From contig JAKQSI010000032.1 in assembly GCA_029570205.1 (NCBI GenBank), positions 47,288 through 111,287 on the forward strand: a stretch of DNA of 64,000 bases, written 5' to 3'. The position numbers and the translations under genes are program-made. Origin of the DNA: Candidatus Omnitrophota bacterium (GTDB taxonomy: Bacteria; Hinthialibacterota; Hinthialibacteria; Hinthialibacterales; JAKPRU01). The notes beneath the pieces are model-generated. The model was given only the letters and a program-made list of their open reading frames with translations, was not told the origin of the DNA and ran no database searches. Numbering within the stretch: position 1 is the first letter of the stretch; the number at the start of each line of letters is the position of its first letter. Shown in pieces: positions 9,802 through 18,378 of this stretch.

Positions 9802-11715
9802 TCAGAAAAACGCGATCTCCGGTGGGGGCGAGACAGGAGTTCCCGCAAGGTTGAGATGCGCATAAAGCGCCCACGCAAGAGCATAGACCGTATCGTCATG
9901 CACTGTCCGGGAACCTTCCGGGTGCCCGAACGAGAACCGTCCGGTCGCCTCACGTCGATACTGAAAGGCCTTCAGTTCGGAGATCAGAGTCTCTGAGACA
10001 TCGAGCGGAATCTCGATCTCTTTCCGACGGAACAGGTTATACAGCGTATTGAAAATAATTTGCTGGGTGGCAGCGGTCGGCGCGATCAGTTCCGTTTGCA
10101 CCCCCAAAGCGGTCAGGTAGTCCGCAAGGCTTTTGCCCTGGTATTGCTCGACAGCCGCGTGAGCAATGCCGTACCTCTCCACCAGACGCGCGGCCTCACG
10201 GTGGATTTCATTGGTATCGGCGCGGGTCAGACGGACAACATCGATGACCCGATATCGTAATTGCGTTTCTTCCTCGGATTGCACATAAGGCCACGGAAGA
10301 TTCTCCTCGGCTTCCATAGAGACTCCATACCTCGCCAGGACCGCCAACGCCGATGCATCATGGGAATCGTCGTAAGACAGGGCCAGGTCCGCGCCGAGGG
10401 TGGCCATTTCTCCCTCGCCGAGTTGTTGTGCCGCGTGGGGCACAATCATCGGGTCAATCAACCCGGCAAACAGGCTATGGCTACCCTCTACCCACTCCGC
10501 CATCACCTCGGCGCGGAACTCCAGTTCTGTGCGTGACCGTCTCAGCCGTTCGATTTCTTCTTCCCGAATTTCCGGATTGACTGTACTGGGCCATTGAAAA
10601 GAAATGATGTCATCCCTCTTCTCCTGGCCGTCCCGGAATAACGGGTACACCCAGGAATGGACCGAGGACGGAGAAGAGACAATCGCCATCCGCCCCTGGT
10701 CTTTCTCTGTAGTAATCATGGCGTACTCGACAGCGGCGCGGATTTCCTCGCCCTGTTCCATATAACAGGCCTCATCCAGGATTACGGAAAGGCTGCCGGT
10801 CGTCTCATCGGATTTGCACGGATGATACCCGCGAATAGTCGCTGCTTTTGCAGGCAGGAAAATGATTCGAGACTTGTTCCGGAGAGTGATCCGTTCGGCG
10901 CCGGATTCGGTAACAAATTTTTTCAAGTCCGATGAGTCCAGCAGATCGAGCATCCTCTTGCCGAATTCCGAGCACATCCGCACCCCCGAGGACACAACCA
11001 GCACAGTGTGATTGGATTTACGGCAGGCGGTATAGAGCGCGAATACCCTTGCCGCCATCGATTTGCCCGCGCCGCGACCGGCCATCATGATCACGACCCG
11101 GTGAGGCGCATTGCAGAACTCCACCTGGTGAGGGTACAGAGTCACCCCAAGGGCCTCACGCGCGAAGGTCGCGGGATCGGCCAACCGACCCAAAGGGATG
11201 CTATCGGCTTGTTCGTTGATTTTCGACGTCGTATGCTGCTCGATTTCCTTGAGGAGCCGCATCAGGATGGTGGTCTGCTGCGCGCGGGTTTTTCGAAGCG
11301 CATCACGTTCTTTCGGTTCGAGGCCGCCCCAACAGAGTTCCCGGTCGATATCGGCGAGGGTCTGTTCGGTGGCGGCGAACTGTTCAATCAGCGGCAGTAA
11401 GAGCGCGTTGCATCCGGTCATCTGTTCGAGTTCGCGAATGCGGGTTTGCAAGGGTACCTCATGGTCCATTCCACCTTGCTGCGCCGGCGGTTGCAAGCGA
11501 AGCCGGATGAGTCGCTGCCCGCGTTGCAGCCTGTATTCCACAATCCGTTCGCTTGCTTTCAGAATCACGAGTGTGCGGCCGATGGTGCGTCGATCTCGTT
11601 GGATCTCTCTGGCCAGTTCGCGGATATGAAACTGGACCATGCCTATCTCGTCGCAATGGCTGTTCAGCCATCGGCTGACAAGGGTTTCCGTTGTGGGGGC
11701 TTGTTTTGTTCTCAC
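9802..11715 (-). CDS. Terminase large-subunit-like ATPase/nuclease with N-terminal HTH
   Basis: Counting from GTG 11715 (AGGAG 11 nt upstream), this 637-residue protein has three parts. A winged-helix-like segment at ~25-75 (HIRELAREIQRDRRTIGRTL) is followed by a helical linker. The terminase motor ATPase has Walker A AGRGAGKS (212-219) and Walker B SVILDEACY (~311-319). A C-terminal RNase-H-like nuclease begins with GADLALSYDD (~442) and ends with HDDTVYALAW. Terminases package phage DNA, using a separate small subunit for DNA recognition; here the HTH may be a fused small subunit. An ATG at 11868 would add 51 residues of poor support. No portal, capsid or integrase gene is nearby. Confidence 0.78.
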   Translation of the reverse strand: MRTKQAPTTETLVSRWLNSHCDEIGMVQFHIRELAREIQRDRRTIGRTLVILKASERIVEYRLQRGQRLIRLRLQPPAQQGGMDHEVPLQTRIRELEQMTGCNALLLPLIEQFAATEQTLADIDRELCWGGLEPKERDALRKTRAQQTTILMRLLKEIEQHTTSKINEQADSIPLGRLADPATFAREALGVTLYPHQVEFCNAPHRVVIMMAGRGAGKSMAARVFALYTACRKSNHTVLVVSSGVRMCSEFGKRMLDLLDSSDLKKFVTESGAERITLRNKSRIIFLPAKAATIRGYHPCKSDETTGSLSVILDEACYMEQGEEIRAAVEYAMITTEKDQGRMAIVSSPSSVHSWVYPLFRDGQEKRDDIISFQWPSTVNPEIREEEIERLRRSRTELEFRAEVMAEWVEGSHSLFAGLIDPMIVPHAAQQLGEGEMATLGADLALSYDDSHDASALAVLARYGVSMEAEENLPWPYVQSEEETQLRYRVIDVVRLTRADTNEIHREAARLVERYGIAHAAVEQYQGKSLADYLTALGVQTELIAPTAATQQIIFNTLYNLFRRKEIEIPLDVSETLISELKAFQYRREATGRFSFGHPEGSRTVHDDTVYALAWALYAHLNLAGTPVSPPPEIAFF

Positions 11716-11987
11716 GGAAATCGTTTCTCCTATTATTAGAGGGAATCGGCGCAGAAAGGGGGATTTTGATGCGCGGGTGGCCGGTGTGATGAATCGAGAC
11801 GTAGCGGAAGGATGGATACGGGGCGGGGTATTGAAATACAAACCGTCAATGACATTGAATGCCTTCATTTATGGGGTGAAGCAAGCACAACCGAGCATTT
11901 GAAGAACGGTGGATGGACGCTTCCGGGAAACCATGCAAGAATGAATTGTGTGAAGGGAGTAACCGACAATGAAATGTGAGTATCACA
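11716..11987. promoter_or_regulatory. Divergent control region between terminase-like and methyltransferase genes
   Basis: This is about 270 nt between divergently oriented starts. It contains AGGAG for the terminase-like gene (11727-11731 on the minus strand) and GGGAG at 11955-11959 ahead of the methyltransferase. An AT-rich patch near 11731-11740 could hold a promoter element. The minus frame stays open upstream to 11868, so part of this stretch could be coding if the earlier ATG is used. Confidence 0.4.
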
Positions 11988-13013
11988 ATGCAAAGAAAGC
12001 TTTTTGACGATCCGGTCTGCTCCATTCCGCCGAGAAATGGCGAGACCCGCGAACCTTATGGTCGGATTGATGCTGATCCGGAGACCCATGCCAAATTACT
12101 GGCCTATTGTCGGTTACGGCCAGGGGAAGTCTGGTTGGATTCGGAGAAAGGGCATCGGGTGGGTGTGCTGGATGCAACGAATGTCGAACATGTCGCAGGA
12201 GTTGTGGGGGAAGATAGACCCGCGCTTTTCGTAAACGATCCGCCTTACAACGTGGCTGTCGGGAATTCGAATACGTGCAATCTTCCAAAGACGGAACTAT
12301 CCGCCTACATGGTTTTTTCGAGAAAATGGGTGGAGAACTGCGCCAGAGTTATGGGCGATAACGCCCACTTTTACGTTTGGCTAGGGGCTGATGTTCGCGA
12401 CAATTTCCAGCCTCTGCCGGATTTCATGATTATGATGCGTGATATTCCTCAACTGAAGCCGCGCAACTTTATCACACTGCGCAACCAGAGAGGCTATGGA
12501 ACCCAGAAAAACTGGATGTGGGTGAGACAGGAACTACTTCATTACATCCATGGCGATCCCGATTTCACCGTGCAGTACACCAATATCCCAAAGATCCTCC
12601 GAGGTTACTACAAGAACGTGAACGGCAAGATAACGGAGAACATAGAGCGCAGTAAATCGGGTAATATCCGTCCCGGCAACGTGTGGGTAGATGTGCAACA
12701 GGTGTTCTATCGTATGGAGGAGAACGTTCCGGGATGTTACGCGCAGAAGCCCCTCAAGGCGATCGAGAGAATTCTGCTGTCAAGCAGCAAGGCCGGCGAT
12801 TGTGTCTTGGATTGTTTCTCCCACTCAGGAACCACACTGATCGCAGGAGAGAAACTTGGCCGACGGGTTGTGACCTGCGATATCGATCCTGTATTTGCCG
12901 AACTGACGATCAGGCGGCTTGAGCACTACCGAAAAACCGGAAGAACGGGATGGCAATGGCATAATCCGTTTCCTGAGATGGAGCAAGTCTATGACGCAGC
13001 GGCAACTGCGTGA
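11988..13013 (+). CDS. Beta-class site-specific DNA methyltransferase
   Basis: This 341-residue amino-methyltransferase has the motif order of the beta class: catalytic DPPY first (residues 84-87, in VNDPPYNV), then the SAM-binding motif near the C-terminus (CFSHSGTTLIAGEKLGRRV, ~276-294), with CDIDP following. Products are N6-methyladenine or N4-methylcytosine; DPPY favours adenine. An in-frame GTG at 11976 is an alternative start; neither start has ideal ribosome-site spacing. Its 3' end overlaps the start of the next gene, which looks like its cognate endonuclease, so the two are probably translationally coupled as a Type II restriction-modification pair. Confidence 0.82.
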   Translation: MQRKLFDDPVCSIPPRNGETREPYGRIDADPETHAKLLAYCRLRPGEVWLDSEKGHRVGVLDATNVEHVAGVVGEDRPALFVNDPPYNVAVGNSNTCNLPKTELSAYMVFSRKWVENCARVMGDNAHFYVWLGADVRDNFQPLPDFMIMMRDIPQLKPRNFITLRNQRGYGTQKNWMWVRQELLHYIHGDPDFTVQYTNIPKILRGYYKNVNGKITENIERSKSGNIRPGNVWVDVQQVFYRMEENVPGCYAQKPLKAIERILLSSSKAGDCVLDCFSHSGTTLIAGEKLGRRVVTCDIDPVFAELTIRRLEHYRKTGRTGWQWHNPFPEMEQVYDAAATA

Positions 13014-13710
13014 ATACCTGGACGCATTCATCAGAACACTCGGACAGCAGGACAGAGATTTCCTTGATGCTCGTCTGCAATCCCTCGCTTCCGTATTCCC
13101 GTTCAACGAGTACGAGTATATCCTTATGTTTCTTCGGGATCGGTCGGTGATCTCCTTCCAAGAGTATGAAGATTTGAGGAACAGGTATGTCTCGGCCAAC
13201 CGATACTTGAACCTTTTTGGCCTTGCTCCTCGGATATTCGGCCAGATCTGGGGCGAACAGCATCTCAGGGATCTGGATTCGAGGTTCAGGAAAGCGGATA
13301 AAACTGTCGATACGGATCATGAAGGACAGTATGATCTGTGGATCGAAGGTGTCCGCGTTGAAGTAAAGGCGGCGCGGGCAATCGACACGAAAAAACGTGG
13401 AGACTTGGTTTCTAAGGCCCTGAGAACGGATTCGGAACGCCCATTCTGGATGAATTTCCAGCAGTTGAAATTGGATATCTGTGATGTGTTTGTGTTCCTG
13501 GGTGTGTGGGTGGACGCCATCTGCTATTGGGTGTTGTCCCACAATGATGTGAAGAACAGTCCTTACCTCAGTCACCAGCACAGGGGAGGCATCGAGTATC
13601 AGATCGGGATCAACCACAAGAACATTTCCGCGTTTGAGAAGTATCTTGTTGACCCCCCTCATGTCGCGGAAAAAGTGATCGCACTTGGCCAGCGGAATGG
13701 AAGGCGATGA
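12991..13710 (+). CDS. PD-(D/E)xK restriction-endonuclease-like protein
   Basis: This 239-residue protein starts at ATG 12991, with GGAG 8 nt upstream, 23 nt inside the methyltransferase gene; a start at 12919 would add 24 residues and increase the overlap. A nuclease core is visible: D115 in YDLWIEG followed by E124-x-K126 in VRVEVKAARA. That is the D-ExK pattern of Type II restriction enzymes. I do not recognise the specific family or target. The overlap with a site-specific methyltransferase is the main argument for function. It is intact, unlike the similar pair at 5.3-7.0 kb. Confidence 0.68.
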   Translation: MTQRQLREYLDAFIRTLGQQDRDFLDARLQSLASVFPFNEYEYILMFLRDRSVISFQEYEDLRNRYVSANRYLNLFGLAPRIFGQIWGEQHLRDLDSRFRKADKTVDTDHEGQYDLWIEGVRVEVKAARAIDTKKRGDLVSKALRTDSERPFWMNFQQLKLDICDVFVFLGVWVDAICYWVLSHNDVKNSPYLSHQHRGGIEYQIGINHKNISAFEKYLVDPPHVAEKVIALGQRNGRR

Positions 13711-13731
13711 ACCCTGCGCAACCACAGGGGG

Positions 13732-13880
13732 ATTGCCGCCCCCTCTCCCGGCGGGAGAGGGTTGGGGTGAGGGTCTTCTTGCGTTGAATCGGCACTCTAT
13801 CGTTGTATGATTCCTGCGGCACCCACAGGCGGATTGCCCCCGCGCAAGAGGGGGATTAATCCGGCATGATTGCCGGACCA
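13732..13880. repeat. Dispersed palindrome and hairpin after the endonuclease gene
   Basis: CCCCTCTCCCGGCGGGAGAG followed by GGTTGGGGTGAGGG (about 13740-13775) matches the dispersed palindrome family in opposite orientation to the copy at 9.7 kb. A second hairpin, TCCGGCATGATTGCCGGA, lies at about 13860-13877. The two family copies bracket the terminase/methyltransferase/endonuclease block. Confidence 0.65.
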
Positions 13881-13963
13881 TAAATCACGGTTAAAATGAC
13901 CGCACCTTGGGCGAGGGAATACGGTGTTGGGAAGGAATTTCTGTTCTGGCTACTCAATCATCG

Positions 13964-14365
13964 ATGAACCAAAGCACAAGGAATGCGATCTTCGCTATTG
14001 TGATAGTCGTCACAATCGTGGCTGTCCCTTACGGGTGGCTCTTTTTTGGCCCCATACTCAAAGACTATCTACAGCGCACGGAATTCAATTCAGAGATCTG
14101 GAAAGACACAAAAATAGCACATAAGCCGCCGTACCCTCGTATCAGAATAGTGGATGACCTCCTTCGCCGGAATATGCGGATGGGCATGAACCGGGAGGAG
14201 GTTGTGGTGTTGCCTGGTGAATGCGACCAGAAACGTTATGGGGAGGATTATTTTGTATACTTCCTGGGGCCGGAACGATCTTTAATTCCTCTTGATTCGG
14301 AGCGGCTGATAATGAAATTAGATGCGAACGAGAATGTTTGCGAGGTTTTAATCCGTACTGATTAA
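13964..14365 (+). CDS. Small membrane-anchored hypothetical protein, BamE-like C-terminal pattern
   Basis: This 133-residue protein has one N-terminal membrane helix (FAIVIVVTIVAVPYGWLFF). Its C-terminal domain contains 'DDLLRRNMRMGMNREEVVVLPGECD' split over a helix and turn, then FLGPER and a closing strand. The 'GM.R.EV...LGECD' pattern resembles SmpA/OmlA/BamE-like lipoprotein domains, but there is no lipobox cysteine. I chose ATG 13964 because it places the helix at the N-terminus; upstream in-frame TTG starts exist and the ribosome site is weak. The function is unknown. Confidence 0.55.
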   Translation: MNQSTRNAIFAIVIVVTIVAVPYGWLFFGPILKDYLQRTEFNSEIWKDTKIAHKPPYPRIRIVDDLLRRNMRMGMNREEVVVLPGECDQKRYGEDYFVYFLGPERSLIPLDSERLIMKLDANENVCEVLIRTD

Positions 14366-14404
14366 GCGTCCAGGTTGGGAAAGATGGGCCTGCCGGGCGC
14401 TGAA

Positions 14405-14644
14405 TCACCTCCTCTCGACCAAATGCAGATTTGCCGCGACCGGAATTTCAAACAAGTCCCGGCGCATGAGACGAGAGGAAAAGAACAGGACTTCCAGGTT
14501 CTCGACCTCACCGGTAGTCGGATTCAAACGTGCAATCACATCGTCGTTCAGCTCTTCGGATTCCTGCTCTGGGTATGGGGGAATCTTGTCGATATGAAGA
14601 ATGTCGCCTTCTCGGTCATATTTGAATGTCAGTTTCGTGTCCAT
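14405..14644 (-). CDS. DUF2283 protein, probable antitoxin partner
   Basis: This 79-residue protein matches the DUF2283 family, with the characteristic KLTFKYDREGDILHIDK start and 'DDVIARLNPTTGEVENLEVL' core (~residues 30-50). Its ATG at 14644 lies 16 nt inside the 3' end of the upstream nuclease-like gene, so the two are translationally coupled. DUF2283 genes are often paired with small nuclease-fold genes, which suggests an antitoxin or immunity role, but that is inference. It is followed by convergent genes. Confidence 0.75.
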   Translation of the reverse strand: MDTKLTFKYDREGDILHIDKIPPYPEQESEELNDDVIARLNPTTGEVENLEVLFFSSRLMRRDLFEIPVAANLHLVERR

Positions 14645-14955
14645 TCGGTTTCTCCTGCCGTCAAATTCTGCGTGCGATATGCGGTGACAATCCAATGCCG
14701 AGTTCGTTCCGCCTTCTCCGTGATGACAACGACAACAACGTACTTCCCACCGGGAAGGCTGTCGAACCACCGCGCGAACAGACATGCGTCAGAGCAGCGT
14801 AGACTGCGTCGAACACGGTCGGGATCTTCCAACGTCCCCGCGATGAGTTCATAGCACCTGGGAAGCATATCCGGATGTCTTTCAACAATGTGTTTCATCC
14901 GTTCATCAGTCAATGCAACTTGACTGCCCAGATATGGACATGACAGAAAAGGCAT
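14629..14955 (-). CDS. PBECR-type nuclease-fold protein, probable toxin
   Basis: This 108-residue protein has the pattern of the phage barnase-EndoU-ColicinE5/D-RelE-like (PBECR) nuclease fold. The segment VALTDERMKHIVERHPDM (about 13-30) holds a conserved histidine pair, the central strand is GGKYVVVVVI, and WIVTAYRT lies near the C-terminus. Members are predicted RNases. It overlaps the following DUF2283 gene by 16 nt, a layout typical of toxin-antitoxin or addiction units. An AT-rich region with TATACT/TATATT upstream (about 14970-14985, minus strand) may be its promoter. Toxicity has not been shown. Confidence 0.65.
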   Translation of the reverse strand: MPFLSCPYLGSQVALTDERMKHIVERHPDMLPRCYELIAGTLEDPDRVRRSLRCSDACLFARWFDSLPGGKYVVVVVITEKAERTRHWIVTAYRTQNLTAGETEWTRN

Positions 14956-15062
14956 TCTGAACCTTCATTTTATCAATATAGTATATCAGCAAATAGACCA
15001 GGAGATCGGAAGCGTTTTCTGGAGTACGGTCCGGGGAGGGATACCGTGGTGTTCCGTGCCCC

Positions 15063-16037
15063 CTACTTCTTCAGCTCCTGCATCCTTTCATACATCTGTC
15101 GAAGCGAACCGGCAGCGCGAACATCGCTTCCGGAAATGAGGATTCGATACCCGTCTTTCAACCGTTGCTCGACCGATTTCTCATCCGCCCCGACAATCAA
15201 CGGCACATGGTGCTTCTTGCAGGCTTCGCTGACGGCCTGAAATCCTTCCATCACCTCCGGATGTTTCATATCCCCATCCACGCCGCAGCTGAAACTGTAA
15301 TCGTAAAGCCCGAAAAAGATCGCACCGACACCGGGGACAGACAGAATCTCGTCGATGTTCTTCCTGCCCTCTTTGTCTTCAATCATCAGGATTGCCAGCA
15401 GATCGCCGTTCGGGTCCAGCGGCCAGACATCGGCGCGGGACACGTATTCCTCCGAGGTCAATCCCCACAGATAGGCGCACATGTCCGGTGAGGCCCCCCG
15501 TTTGCCTTTCGGCAGAGGCTGCGGATCGCCTTTCGGCTGGGGATACCGGCACGCCGAAATAACCCGCTGTGCGTCCTTCGCATTGGTGCAGTGCGGCACA
15601 ATCACCCCAAACGCCCCGGCATCCAAAACCTGCTTGATATACGGTTCAATCGGACCGGCGGCATCGCACGGAATCCGCACCCACGGCGCAATGCTCGGCT
15701 GCAAACTCCCCGTCTCCAGGACCTCCCGTTTTGAATGAAACGCCATCAGGATCGTCTGCAAGCGCTCGATATCGAACGGCAGATGCTCCATGTCGATCAA
15801 CACATAGTCGATCATCGGGGTCTTGAGGCCGGTATCGCGGTCTACATGCGCATTGGACTCCACCAGCCCGACGGCCGTATAAATCGACATCGACTTAAAC
15901 CAGCTTCCCAGTGCGACTTGGTTCCGCTCCAGCTTCACGATTACCTTGTTCAAATGCTCGTCTGCCTGTCCCAGTACCGGGACCGATATTGCGGTCAGGA
16001 CTGCCGAAATCACGATATGCATTCTCTGAATCAACAT
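15063..16037 (-). CDS. Secreted HpcH/HpaI aldolase/citrate lyase-family protein
   Basis: This 324-residue protein has a TIM-barrel of the HpcH/HpaI family (2-keto-3-deoxy acid aldolases). It includes VLIDMEHLP, APWVRIP, GAFGVIVPH, the metal-site segment ILMIEDKEG and GAIFFGLYDYS. The family is normally cytoplasmic, yet this protein begins with a signal peptide (HIVISAVLTAISVPVLGQA), predicting export. A second ATG at 16022 would leave the signal intact. The predicted Glu/Asp metal ligands are present, so an active enzyme is plausible, but the substrate is unknown. It is divergent from the DUF3604 gene, with 184 nt between the starts. Confidence 0.78.
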   Translation of the reverse strand: MLIQRMHIVISAVLTAISVPVLGQADEHLNKVIVKLERNQVALGSWFKSMSIYTAVGLVESNAHVDRDTGLKTPMIDYVLIDMEHLPFDIERLQTILMAFHSKREVLETGSLQPSIAPWVRIPCDAAGPIEPYIKQVLDAGAFGVIVPHCTNAKDAQRVISACRYPQPKGDPQPLPKGKRGASPDMCAYLWGLTSEEYVSRADVWPLDPNGDLLAILMIEDKEGRKNIDEILSVPGVGAIFFGLYDYSFSCGVDGDMKHPEVMEGFQAVSEACKKHHVPLIVGADEKSVEQRLKDGYRILISGSDVRAAGSLRQMYERMQELKK

Positions 16038-16221
16038 GGGTTCGTATCTGCCTCGTCTTCCTGAGAATCACCCAGTACGATACTTGCATCCACCTTGATG
16101 CGCACGGTTCATACCGTGCCTACTGCCGTCCGTTCGGTCCATGTCCGTCCTCACTCTGGGTTACAAAACCCGACGATTTGTGAAAAAGTATCGGTAGTTG
16201 GACCGCAGGAGGTTCCTCACA

Positions 16222-18231
16222 ATGCCAGGCAAAGTTTTCTCTCTTCTCATCCTCTTATCCGTCCTGTCCATTCCCATCCGGCCCTTTGCGCAAGATGAGT
16301 TCCCTGTGCCCATTATGATGGCGGAAAAAACCGGCGAGGTCCGCGCCGTTGTTGTTCCCGATGAGGGAATTGCGGGGCAGTACGGAACTTGGACCGTCAC
16401 CTGCACCGTCGGCAAGAGCGGCATTCAAACCGGCGGCGGGATTCGGGTGCAACTGCCGGACTCGTTCCACGCCGGGCCGCGCAATTCCGCCAATCCGCTC
16501 CAGGCAACCGATCCTGCAGGGGAACACTATGTCCGTGCTGTATGCTCCTGCCCGGATGTTATCCTGAAAACCACCGTCGAAGCGCAGACGGATGGCTTGC
16601 TTGTGAAGCATTCAAAGGTGTCACTGGATGGGCGTTATGCACGGAATGTTTTTGTGGTTCGCACGATTCTTGAGAAAGGTACGCTTCAGGAAGGCGACAC
16701 CATTTCGGTGATCTATGGCGACCGCTCCAGCGGCGGCGCCGGACTCCCTGCCGGCACTATCTCCTTCCGTCCGAAAACGATTCTGATCGCAGTCGATTCA
16801 ACAGGGAAAAGCCGCTTCCATGAACTGGAAAATCTTCCCACAATTTCCTGCCGACCCGGAGCGGCTGAGCATATCCTGTTTCATTTTCCATCCCAAGCCG
16901 TTGTCGGGCAACCGATACGCGGTCTTATCTCACTGATGGATGGCCGGTTCAACCCGGTGGAACACGTGTCGTTGATCGATTTGTCACAGGGAACCGGCGA
17001 GGCTGATTTTCCAAAACAGGTCTCCGTTCCGCCCAAGACCGGCTACGTCGAATTTGAGATCGTTCCCAAAGCGCCAGGGGTTCTGCGGATCAATGCCCGC
17101 ACCGCACGCGAGGAGTTGCTGACGACCTCCAACCCGGTTCGCGTTACCGTTGAGCCGCCGAAACAGAATGTCTATTGGGGAGATATCCACTCCCACACTC
17201 ATTACAGCTGGGATGGTGTCGGCGATGACCAATTTAATTTTGCCCGATATATCACCGGCCTCGATTTCTATGCCATGACCGACCACTCGATGACTCCCAC
17301 AGAGCAGGGCTATACACGTGGCCTGAGCGACTACTGTTGGCCGGAATACACCGCGCTCAATGAAAAATTCAATGTCCCCGGCCGGTTCGTGACCATCCAG
17401 GCTTACGAATGTTCGTTCGGCACCCCGTATGGGCATCATAATGTCTATTTCCGGAACAAGCCGGGAGCGTTACTGGACCCGAAGAATTGCACGCTGGAAT
17501 CTTTGTGGCAGGCGCTGGAGGCCGGAAATGCGCTGACCATCCCTCACCACACCGGCAAAATGCCGAAAGACATCACCTTCGCAGATAACAACGCCGAATT
17601 GCGCCGCAATATCGAGATCTATTCGGCGCACGGTCTCAGCGAGGTATACAACCCAAAACACCCGCTGGCTTTCGAGAACAGCCTGTTCACAAGCGATTCG
17701 CAGAGTGCGCAAGCCGGCTCCTATGTGCAGGATGCCTGGATGAGGGGCCTGATGCTTTCCACGATTGCCTCCTCCGATGACCACCGGGCGCATCCGGGCC
17801 TGCCGCATCACGGACTGGCAGCCGTCCGTGCGACGCAGCTCACGCGCAATGATATTTTTCAGGGTTTGTATGACCGCCACACTTACGGTACAACGGGCGC
17901 GAAGATCATTCTCGATTTCACTCTGAACGGCGTGGAAATGGGTGAAACCGCTGTATTGCAGGGGCCGGCCGTGCTGCGGGTCAACATAACCGGCACGGAC
18001 TTGATCGACAACGTGGAGATTCTTCGGTATGACCCGATACAAGGCGCCCCGTTCTTCAATGTCATTCATACCTGGAGACCGGATACCACGGAGTTTGAGA
18101 GCGAATATACCGATCCCAACGGGAAACCGGGCGCGATTTACTATGTCCGGGTGACCCAGAAGCACAAAATCCTGGACCGCTGCGTTATGGCCTGGTCCTC
18201 TCCGATCTGGAGCAAAGCGCGGGAGAAATGA
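16222..18231 (+). CDS. Secreted DUF3604 (PHP-like) metallohydrolase
   Basis: This 669-residue protein has an N-terminal signal peptide (VFSLLILLSVLSIPIRPFAQ) and beta-rich domains to ~residue 310. The C-terminal DUF3604 domain starts at VYWGDIHSHTHYSWDG, with histidines typical of the PHP metal site, followed by FYAMTDHSM, QAYECSF, IPHHTG and SSDDHR. These motifs suggest a secreted metal-dependent phosphoesterase or hydrolase, although characterised members are few. The start is ATG 16222, set by AGGAGG 8 nt upstream. It is divergent from the secreted aldolase and could share a promoter region; a pathway link is speculative. Confidence 0.85.
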   Translation: MPGKVFSLLILLSVLSIPIRPFAQDEFPVPIMMAEKTGEVRAVVVPDEGIAGQYGTWTVTCTVGKSGIQTGGGIRVQLPDSFHAGPRNSANPLQATDPAGEHYVRAVCSCPDVILKTTVEAQTDGLLVKHSKVSLDGRYARNVFVVRTILEKGTLQEGDTISVIYGDRSSGGAGLPAGTISFRPKTILIAVDSTGKSRFHELENLPTISCRPGAAEHILFHFPSQAVVGQPIRGLISLMDGRFNPVEHVSLIDLSQGTGEADFPKQVSVPPKTGYVEFEIVPKAPGVLRINARTAREELLTTSNPVRVTVEPPKQNVYWGDIHSHTHYSWDGVGDDQFNFARYITGLDFYAMTDHSMTPTEQGYTRGLSDYCWPEYTALNEKFNVPGRFVTIQAYECSFGTPYGHHNVYFRNKPGALLDPKNCTLESLWQALEAGNALTIPHHTGKMPKDITFADNNAELRRNIEIYSAHGLSEVYNPKHPLAFENSLFTSDSQSAQAGSYVQDAWMRGLMLSTIASSDDHRAHPGLPHHGLAAVRATQLTRNDIFQGLYDRHTYGTTGAKIILDFTLNGVEMGETAVLQGPAVLRVNITGTDLIDNVEILRYDPIQGAPFFNVIHTWRPDTTEFESEYTDPNGKPGAIYYVRVTQKHKILDRCVMAWSSPIWSKAREK

Positions 18232-18342
18232 GAGGAGAGGATGAAGGATGAAGGATGAAGGATTTGATAGGACTCGTGAGAGCTATGGGACTTATTTCCT
18301 TCCCCCGAATTCTCGCACCCAACAATCCGTAATCCGCTCTTA

Positions 18343-18371
18343 TCGACAATCCTGTTTTAAATTACTATACT
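18343..18371 (+). promoter_or_regulatory. Sigma70-like promoter of the porin gene
   Basis: TCGACA (18343-18348), a 17-nt spacer and TATACT (18366-18371) fit a housekeeping promoter. The predicted transcript start would fall at or next to the ATG at 18379, implying a leaderless mRNA, or a very short leader if the Met at 18388 is used. No Shine-Dalgarno site is visible. Confidence 0.5.
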
Positions 18372-18378
18372 TTTCAAT

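Noticed and set aside
10060-11639. Plus-strand open frames within the terminase-like gene
   Set aside because: They are antisense to the terminase frame, lack ribosome sites and show no recognisable domain.
4769-13710. Complete integrated prophage from tRNA-Arg
   Set aside because: ftsH lies inside the block, there is no integrase, portal or capsid gene and no second tRNA end was seen.
18231-18270. GATGAAG short tandem repeat after the DUF3604 gene
   Set aside because: It is only three short copies and is too small to interpret.
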